A DNA stretch of 34,902 nt. It comes from Planctomycetota bacterium. GTDB lineage: Bacteria > Planctomycetota > UBA1135 > GCA-002686595. This document shows, one piece after another, positions 29,865 to 34,902 of the stretch. The first letter of the stretch is position 1; every line of letters begins with the position of its first letter. The translations under genes were made by a program, and so were the position numbers. The stretch lies in the NCBI GenBank assembly GCA_029259595.1, contig JAJDEW010000134.1:1-34902 (forward strand), given 5' to 3'. The notes beneath the pieces are model-generated. The model had not been told where the DNA came from, did not search any database, and worked only from the letters and a program-made list of their open reading frames with translations.

Positions 29865-31886
29865 TCAGCGCACGAGCTCGGCGCGCGCGCGTGCCAGCGC
29901 GGCCAGGACGCGCTCGAGGACGCGCTTGTTCGCGTGTCGCGCTCCGACCAGGCCGAGGGCGAGCTCGCGCGCCTCACGCAAAGCGGCGACGGCCGGCGGA
30001 TGCAGGCCGACGTCGTCGAGCACACGGGCGGCGTCGTCCGCTTCCTCGGCGACCTGCTTCAGGAGCCGGCGCGCGGTGGGAACGGAGCTCGCTCGCGCGC
30101 GCTCGGTCATGTCGGTCGCCGAGCGCAGGTTCTCGAGCGCATTGAGCACGCGCAGGAGCTGGGCGACGGCCGTGACCTCGCTCGCGTCGAGCCGGATGCC
30201 GATCCCGCCCGAGTCCAGGTTCGCGAGCAACCGCCCGCCGACCGACTCGTTGAAGGCGCGGTCGTTGTAGAAGCCGACGGCCGCTTCGAGCGAGTCGACC
30301 GCGTTGTTGTGGAAGAAGGGCGGCGTGTCCGCCGCTTCGACCAGGGGCGGCGTGTTGAAGTCCTCTTCGCAGAGCCCGGGCGGCAAGGCGCCGCCCTCGG
30401 GCGTGACGGTGCCGAAGCCACCGAGCGGCGGCGTGCACAGCGTCCCGTCGTGCGGCACGCGCCCGAAGCCGCCGTCGCGCGGCACGTCGGGGTCGAACAG
30501 CTCGCTCGAGAGCGCCAGGAGCTCGTTCACGCCGGTGCCGAAGTTCGCGTTGCCGGCCACAGGGAAGCCCAGCACCGCCTCGAAGAAGAGCGGGTCGAGG
30601 TTGGCGCCGCCGTTGTCGTGACACAGCGTGCACTTGCCCGCGGAGAGCGTGCCGCCGGCCGTGTCGTTGCGCAGGAAGAGCTCGGCCCCGCGCGCCACGA
30701 CCGGGCTCTGGAACGCGAGCGTCGCGAGGTCGGGATCGCTCGCCCGTCCGAGCGCGAGTTGGAAGACCTCGAGCGCATCCAGCTCGTCGTCCGTGGGAAT
30801 GCGGAAGTCCTCGCCGGGCACACGCGCGAGCGTCAGGGGGAAGTGCTGCGTGACGGCGCCGAGCGCGAAGTCGCGCAGCGAGCCGCTGCCGGGCGCACCG
30901 TCGCCGCCCCAGCCCGTGCGTTCGGCCGGCGGGAAGATCCCGAGCTCGGGATTCAGCGTGTTGTCGAAGGGCACGTTCGGTCCCGCGACCGTCGTAGTCA
31001 GTGCAAAGGTGTGGGGCACCGAGCGCAGGACGCCGGCGCGCTCGAAGCCGTCCACGTTCTCGAGGATCAGACCGCGCGCGCGCAACAGCGTCGGATGCTC
31101 CAGCTCGGCCAGCCGAGGCTCGCGCTCGGCCACGAACAGGGGATCGGCGTCCGGCAGGCTCGCGATGAAGGCCGGGTCGATCGTCAAGTTGTTGGCGGCG
31201 GGGTGACACGTCGTGCACGTGCGTCCGTTGCCACCGAAGGTCTCGCGCTCGAAGAGCTCGGCCCCACGGCGCACCAAGGCGGCGAGCCGGCGCTCGCCGT
31301 CGGAGCCGGAGCCGCTGTCGCGCCGCGCGAGCCGCTCGAAGGCGCTCGGGCCGCCGAACAAGAGCGTCCTTCCACGCGGCCCCGCTCCGGGCCGTGCGAC
31401 AAGGACGCGATCCAGCTCGAAGTCCACGAGCTCGGACGGATCGCAGGCCAGTTCGCCGCGCGCGCGGCCGGCGCTCACGTCCAGGCGTCCGGCCCGGACG
31501 AGGCGGTCGCCCGGGTCGACGAGCGTGCTCGCGTGCGGAGCCGTGACGTTGTCGAGGAGCCAGACCACGACGGCGGGCTCGCCGTCGAGCCCGGCGATGT
31601 CGACCGCGACCGTGCCCGCCGCGACGTCGACGACGACCGCTCCGGTGGCGTCGGTCGGGGCATCGGAAAAGCCGCGCGCGAAGTGCAAGGCGACCGTGGT
31701 GGTCGCGGACGCCGCCCGGTGGCTCTGCCAGGTGCGATAGCGCGCGAGCACCGCCTCCGAACGGGCGAGCGACAACACGGCCGGCGCGCCGTCGTCCTGC
31801 GGCGCGTGGCGGCAGCCGGCCAAGCAGGCCCCGGCTCCCAGGATCGACAGGATGGCGGACGTTGCGTGGCGCAGTGAGATCTGCAT
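29865..31886 (-). CDS. Di-haem cytochrome c peroxidase/MauG-like lipoprotein
   Basis: The protein has 673 residues. A signal peptide ends in CLAGC (Cys25), so it is probably a lipoprotein. Two haem c motifs are present: CTTCH (224-228) and CTLCH (419-423). PHTFALTTT and TPPFFHNNAVDSLEAAVGFYND match the segments around the active haem in MauG/CCP proteins. These reduce hydrogen peroxide or carry out long-range oxidation of a protein partner in the periplasm. Residues about 30-170 form a beta-rich domain that I do not recognise, and about 150 residues separate the two haem sites, longer than in classic CCP. GGAGGAG lies 8-14 bases before ATG 31886. No partner gene is adjacent. Confidence 0.85.
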   Translation of the reverse strand: MQISLRHATSAILSILGAGACLAGCRHAPQDDGAPAVLSLARSEAVLARYRTWQSHRAASATTTVALHFARGFSDAPTDATGAVVVDVAAGTVAVDIAGLDGEPAVVVWLLDNVTAPHASTLVDPGDRLVRAGRLDVSAGRARGELACDPSELVDFELDRVLVARPGAGPRGRTLLFGGPSAFERLARRDSGSGSDGERRLAALVRRGAELFERETFGGNGRTCTTCHPAANNLTIDPAFIASLPDADPLFVAEREPRLAELEHPTLLRARGLILENVDGFERAGVLRSVPHTFALTTTVAGPNVPFDNTLNPELGIFPPAERTGWGGDGAPGSGSLRDFALGAVTQHFPLTLARVPGEDFRIPTDDELDALEVFQLALGRASDPDLATLAFQSPVVARGAELFLRNDTAGGTLSAGKCTLCHDNGGANLDPLFFEAVLGFPVAGNANFGTGVNELLALSSELFDPDVPRDGGFGRVPHDGTLCTPPLGGFGTVTPEGGALPPGLCEEDFNTPPLVEAADTPPFFHNNAVDSLEAAVGFYNDRAFNESVGGRLLANLDSGGIGIRLDASEVTAVAQLLRVLNALENLRSATDMTERARASSVPTARRLLKQVAEEADDAARVLDDVGLHPPAVAALREARELALGLVGARHANKRVLERVLAALARARAELVR

Positions 31887-32180
31887 CGCATTCTCCTCCC
31901 GGAGTTCGAAGGGGGAGGCGTGGCGCGCGTGGGCGGATCCGACTTCGATCCGCACCGGACACGTGGCGGGCGGTGCGAGCGGAGCTGCGTGCCCCGCTCG
32001 TCGCGCCGCCCGCGTCGAGCGACTCCCCCGGGTCAAGAATGACCCCTGCCCTGGCGTTCGTTCGCCGGGCGACGGGACAGCCTATCGGTGCCTTCCGGCG
32101 GGCACTGGAGGACGAGGCGCGCGAAGCATGGATGAGCTGTGTAGTCGCCCTCCCCAGGGGCAAGGAGGCCGTTCGACTTG

Positions 32181-32327
32181 TGCAAGGCCGTCGCGCACGG
32201 TTCTCGAAGCGCGGTCACGGTTGTTCCGTGGAGCCCGGCGCGCGCACCCTCGCTACACGCGACCGTGGTCGCGGCGAGGCCCGCGCACTCCTGCGTGTCG
32301 CTCGATCCTGCTGCTCCTTCCCTTGCA
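32181..32327. repeat. Diverged copy of the palindromic element (copy D)
   Basis: The apex GCGACC-GT-GGTCGC (32259-32272) is followed by GGCGAGGCC, as in copy B. The outer ends are TGCAAGG and CCTTGCA. Inner pairing is patchy. The apex sequence differs from copies A and B on both sides of the loop while staying a perfect inverted repeat. Boundaries are approximate. Confidence 0.5.
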
Positions 32328-32387
32328 GCCTGATGGAAGAGTGCTTCGGACGCGTGCAGCGCGCCGGATGACTTCTTCATCAGGCTG
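32326..32387. repeat. Short derivative of the palindromic element (62 nt)
   Basis: The left 25 bases match the left end of copy A (one extra base), and the right part from 32346 matches the right 40-odd bases of copy A with about three differences. The middle of the element is absent, and the join lies at the shared TCGGA/CCGGA, as expected for an internal deletion. It still forms a hairpin with ends CAGCCTGAT and ATCAGGCTG. Confidence 0.8.
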
Positions 32388-32586
32388 ATAGGCCCATGTC
32401 GAGTGGTGTCGCCTCCCGCGTGGGCGCGCACGGGTCCGGGCCTCGGCTCCGATCGGAACCGGCTCGGGAGCTGCGGTACGCCGCCGGGGGCGGAGGCGGC
32501 TCGAGGCGGCTGTGCCCTGCTCCTGGGCCACCTCGAGGCTCCTGGATGCGACAAGGTCGCCCGCGGTCGCTACGCTGTCGCGCTCG

Positions 32587-33267
32587 ATGCTGTCCCTCGG
32601 GCTGTCCACGGAGGTTGCAAGCGGGCTCGGAGCCGGGCTGGCGCTGGTGGCGTCCTATCTCTTGGGGTCGCTGCCGTTCGGCCTGATCCTGGGTCGCGTC
32701 CTGCGCGGCGTGGACATCCGCGAAGCCGGGAGCAAGAACATCGGCGCGACCAACGCCGGGCGCGTGCTCGGGCGGCCCTTCGGGCTGGCGGCCTTCGCGC
32801 TCGACTTCGGCAAGGGGCTCGTGCCCGTGCTCTGGTTCGCGCCCTGGGCCTCCGCCCTGGGCACGCCCGGGGTCGCGGCCGTCGCCTGCGCCGTCGCCGC
32901 GGTCGTGGGGCACGTCTGGCCGGTCTATCTCGCCTTTCGCGGGGGCAAGGCCGTGGCGACGAGCGCCGGAGCGATCGTCGCGCTCGACCCCTGGGTCTTT
33001 TTGTTCGGCGGGGCGGTCTGGCTCGTGACCTTGGGCCTGTCGCGCATGGTGAGCCTCTCCTCGATGCTGATGGCGGCGGCCTTTCCGGTGCTCTTTTTCG
33101 TGCGGCAGGGCCCCGGGCGGCCGGGGCTCGAGGCCGTTCTCGCGACCACGGTGCTCGCGATCCTGATCGTCCGCCGCCACCGGGCCAACATCGCGCGAAT
33201 CATCGCTGGAACCGAGCCGCGAATCGGCGGACACTCTCGCGGTGACGACACCGATCCAGAGGGTTGA
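32587..33267 (+). CDS. plsY: Glycerol-3-phosphate acyltransferase PlsY
   Basis: The protein has 226 residues with about five membrane segments. It transfers the acyl group from acyl-phosphate to glycerol-3-phosphate, the first step of phospholipid synthesis. Family motifs are GSLPFG (27-32), GSKNIGATNAGR (48-59) and GHVWPVYLAFRGGKAVAT. ATG 32587 is chosen for the usual short N-terminus. gpsA follows three bases after the stop, so supply and use of glycerol-3-phosphate are encoded together. The C-terminal tail, with GGHSRGDDTDPEG, is hydrophilic. Confidence 0.95.
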   Translation: MLSLGLSTEVASGLGAGLALVASYLLGSLPFGLILGRVLRGVDIREAGSKNIGATNAGRVLGRPFGLAAFALDFGKGLVPVLWFAPWASALGTPGVAAVACAVAAVVGHVWPVYLAFRGGKAVATSAGAIVALDPWVFLFGGAVWLVTLGLSRMVSLSSMLMAAAFPVLFFVRQGPGRPGLEAVLATTVLAILIVRRHRANIARIIAGTEPRIGGHSRGDDTDPEG

Positions 33268-33270
33268 GGG

Positions 33271-34296
33271 ATGACGGAAGCGTATCGCAAAGCGGTGGTG
33301 ATCGGAGACGGAGGCTGGGGCACGGCCCTGGCCCTGGTCCTCTTTCGAAACGGCGTGGAGACCTGTCTCTGGAGCGCGTTCCCCGAACAGGCCAAGGCCC
33401 TGCGCGAGGCGCGCGAGAACACGCGCTTTCTCCCGGGCGTACCGCTCCCGGACGGGATCCGGATCGAGGCCGACCCCTTCGCCGCGGCCAAGGGCGCCGA
33501 GGTCGCGTTCTCGGTCGTGCCGACGCAGTACCTGCGCAGCGTGGCGACACGCTTCGAGGATGCGCTGGGTGGCGATGTGCCGGTCCTGAGCGCGACGAAG
33601 GGAATCGAGATCGAGACCTTCCGCACGCCGAGCGAGATCCTGGGCGAGGTGCTGGGGCGCCGGCCGATCGCCGTCCTGTCCGGTCCGAGCCACGCCGAGG
33701 AGGTGGCCCTGGGCATGCCCGCTTCGCTGGTGGCCGCGAGCCACGACGAGGCCTTCGCGCAACGGGCGCAGCTGACCCTGAACGGCGACTCGTTCCGCGT
33801 CTACACGCATGGGGATCCGAAGGGCGCCGAGCTGGGCGGCGCGCTCAAGAACGTCATCGCGATCGCGGCCGGCATCTCCGACGGACTCGAGTTGGGCGAC
33901 AACGCGAAGGCGGCGCTGGTGACGCGCGGCATCGTCGAGATGGCGCGCTTCGGCAAGGCCCACGGCGCGCAGCCCGATACGTTCTTCGGCCTGGCCGGCA
34001 TCGGCGACCTCGCGACCACGTGCTACTCGCGCCACTCGCGCAACCGCCGCGTGGGCGAGGCGATCGGGCGCGGCAAGGCGCTCGAGACGATCCTGGGCGA
34101 GATGAACATGGTCGCCGAGGGCATCTGGACCACGCGTGCGCTCTTCGGTCCCGAGTCGGAAGCGCGCGGCATCTCGATGCCGATCGCCGAGCAGGTGAAC
34201 GCCGTGCTCTTCGACGGCAAGGATCCGAAGGTGGCCGTGACCGAGCTGATGCGACGCGAACCGGCGGGGGAGATGGACGGACTCTTCTCGCGATGA
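33271..34296 (+). CDS. gpsA: Glycerol-3-phosphate dehydrogenase [NAD(P)+]
   Basis: The protein has 341 residues. It reduces dihydroxyacetone phosphate to glycerol-3-phosphate. The Rossmann start VVIGDGGWGTALA, SATKGIEIET, GPSHAEEVALG and ELGGALKNVIAIAAGISDGLELGDNAKAALVTRG are all present, with the catalytic Lys in GALKN. GDGGWG replaces the more usual GxGxWG with Asp after the first Gly. It follows plsY by three bases and its stop overlaps the next start (ATGA). Confidence 0.96.
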   Translation: MTEAYRKAVVIGDGGWGTALALVLFRNGVETCLWSAFPEQAKALREARENTRFLPGVPLPDGIRIEADPFAAAKGAEVAFSVVPTQYLRSVATRFEDALGGDVPVLSATKGIEIETFRTPSEILGEVLGRRPIAVLSGPSHAEEVALGMPASLVAASHDEAFAQRAQLTLNGDSFRVYTHGDPKGAELGGALKNVIAIAAGISDGLELGDNAKAALVTRGIVEMARFGKAHGAQPDTFFGLAGIGDLATTCYSRHSRNRRVGEAIGRGKALETILGEMNMVAEGIWTTRALFGPESEARGISMPIAEQVNAVLFDGKDPKVAVTELMRREPAGEMDGLFSR

Positions 34297-34694
34297 CCGC
34301 GACGACGGGCTTCGTCACCTTCCTGGTCGTGACCCTGGGCCTCCTGGGCGGCGCGGTCGCGACCGGCCTGCGAGCGCAGCGCCGCCGTCACATTCCGATC
34401 GTCCTGTCGGCCGTCGCCTCGCTCGGCTTCACGATCTACTACGCGGAACAGCTCGGGCACGCCTACGACCTGGAGGCCGCCGGTCGGATCTACCCGATCC
34501 ACATCTTCTTCGCGAAGCTCGCGACCCTCTCCTACCTGCTGCCGATCGCGACCGGCATCGCGACGATCCGCAACGCGACCCGCCGCCCGCTGCACCGCCG
34601 CGTGGCTTTCCTGGTGCTGGCCCTGACCGTCGTGACGGCGATCACCGGCACCTGGATGATCCTGGCCGCCGAGCCGCTGCCAGCGAATCCTTAG
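34293..34694 (+). CDS. Small four-helix membrane protein
   Basis: The protein has 133 residues with four predicted membrane segments (TGFVTFLVVTLGLLGGAVATG, IPIVLSAVASLGFTIYYAE, FFAKLATLSYLLPIATGIATI and VAFLVLALTVVTAITGTWMILAA). His residues flank the helices (RRHIPI, QLGHAYD, YPIHIFF, LHRRVAF), a layout that recalls DUF420 and cytochrome b561-like proteins that hold haem, but I cannot assign it. The ATG overlaps the gpsA stop by four bases, so it is the third gene of the plsY operon. Confidence 0.75.
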   Translation: MTATTGFVTFLVVTLGLLGGAVATGLRAQRRRHIPIVLSAVASLGFTIYYAEQLGHAYDLEAAGRIYPIHIFFAKLATLSYLLPIATGIATIRNATRRPLHRRVAFLVLALTVVTAITGTWMILAAEPLPANP

Positions 34695-34735
34695 CGCCGT
34701 CGAACGCCCGCGGACCTTCGGAGCGCTGGCGACAC

Positions 34736-34758
34736 GGCCGAGCCCGGGCCCGCTCGCC
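34736..34758. terminator. Hairpin between convergent genes
   Basis: GGCCGAGC pairs with GCTCGCC (one bulged C) over CCGGGCCC. It lies 41 bases past the stop of the plus-strand gene and 6 bases past the stop of the minus-strand gene, so it could serve both. There is no T tract. Confidence 0.3.
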
Positions 34759-34764
34759 CCGCTC

Positions 34765-34902
34765 TCAATCCGGCCGCTCGAGCTCCGAGACGAGCCAGGG
34801 CATCCCGAGCAGGCTCCCGTTCGCGAACAACGGCACGCACGTGAAGAACAGCCACGAGCGCTTGGCCCGGATCGTCAGCACCGCGATCCCCAAGCCCGCC
34901 AG
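34765..34902 (-). CDS. C-terminal end of a membrane protein (cut by window edge)
   Basis: Forty-five codons run from the window edge to TGA at 34767-34765 with no break. The peptide contains LAGLGIAVLTI and SWLFFTCVPLFANGSLLGMPWLV, which look like membrane segments, and ends in SELERPD. The start lies outside the window. The frame has the G/C-rich third-position pattern of the neighbours. The function is unknown. It is convergent with the plsY operon. Confidence 0.55.
   Translation of the reverse strand: MAGLGIAVLTIRAKRSWLFFTCVPLFANGSLLGMPWLVSELERPD

Larger units (their letters stand above)
31887..32586. other. 700-bp gap between MauG-like gene and plsY
   Basis: No gene is supported. The open frames crossing it translate the repeat elements or are unstructured Arg/Ser/Pro-rich sequence. 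It holds a diverged palindromic element (32181-32327) and, joined to its end, a short element (32326-32387). The promoters of the divergent neighbours should lie near 31900 and 32540; I could not identify them. Confidence 0.5.

Noticed and set aside
32033..32554. Short protein containing SLMKKSSGALHAS
   Set aside because: The peptide is a translation of the palindromic repeat; similar peptides arise at 18616-18834 and near 16064 from other copies. It is probably not a gene.

Overview
The window is a high-GC (roughly two thirds G+C) bacterial chromosome segment. It holds 31 protein-coding genes that I can support (one cut by the right edge), one tRNA-Gly, and a family of palindromic intergenic repeats. 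The didermic envelope genes (MsbA-like exporter, TonB, TonB-dependent receptor, several lipoproteins), the many GTG and TTG starts, the weak Shine-Dalgarno signals and the style of the DHH, sugar-isomerase-like and di-haem peroxidase proteins suggest a planctomycete or close relative. That assignment is an inference. Most of the content is core chromosomal; I see no phage, transposase, CRISPR array or defence locus.

Layout. Positions 1-133 are a perfect 19-bp tandem array cut by the left edge. Positions 168-4894 (minus) form a tight five-gene cluster: an unrecognised protein, a lipoprotein, a HEAT-like protein and two gluzincin-type proteins, of which only the last keeps HExxH. Diverging from it is a SurA-like lipoprotein (5224-6894) with a structured leader and a strong terminator, followed by an MsbA-like ABC exporter, a DUF3187-like outer-membrane protein and an amino-acid permease. 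A 530-bp hairpin-rich gap separates the permease from convergent ispD-ispF. Divergent from those is ruvC, translationally coupled to a protein resembling a degenerate PD-(D/E)xK nuclease. Next come a MinD/FlhG-like ATPase and a ComEA-like helix-hairpin-helix protein. nadC, an RsbW-like kinase and a VanZ-like protein are coupled by overlapping start/stop codons.

The second half holds an ABM-domain protein, purB, a TIM-barrel isomerase-like protein, a DHH phosphoesterase coupled to a ThiD-like kinase, tRNA-Gly(GCC), TonB and its receptor, a minus-strand hydantoinase A and a minus-strand di-haem cytochrome lipoprotein. It ends with plsY-gpsA, which together make and acylate glycerol-3-phosphate, a small membrane protein, and the C-terminal end of a minus-strand membrane protein.

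The most unusual signal is the repeat family. Two copies (18621-18777 and 29698-29854) are each exactly 157 nt and fold end to end into one long hairpin. They differ in sequence but keep pairing through matched changes on both arms, at the tips and at the apex. A shorter copy that looks like an internal deletion (32326-32387), a solo end (16064-16090) and two diverged copies (20755-20910, 32181-32327) lie in other intergenic gaps. This suggests a mobile palindromic element or a structured RNA family. It was found by eye and needs a genome-wide covariance search.
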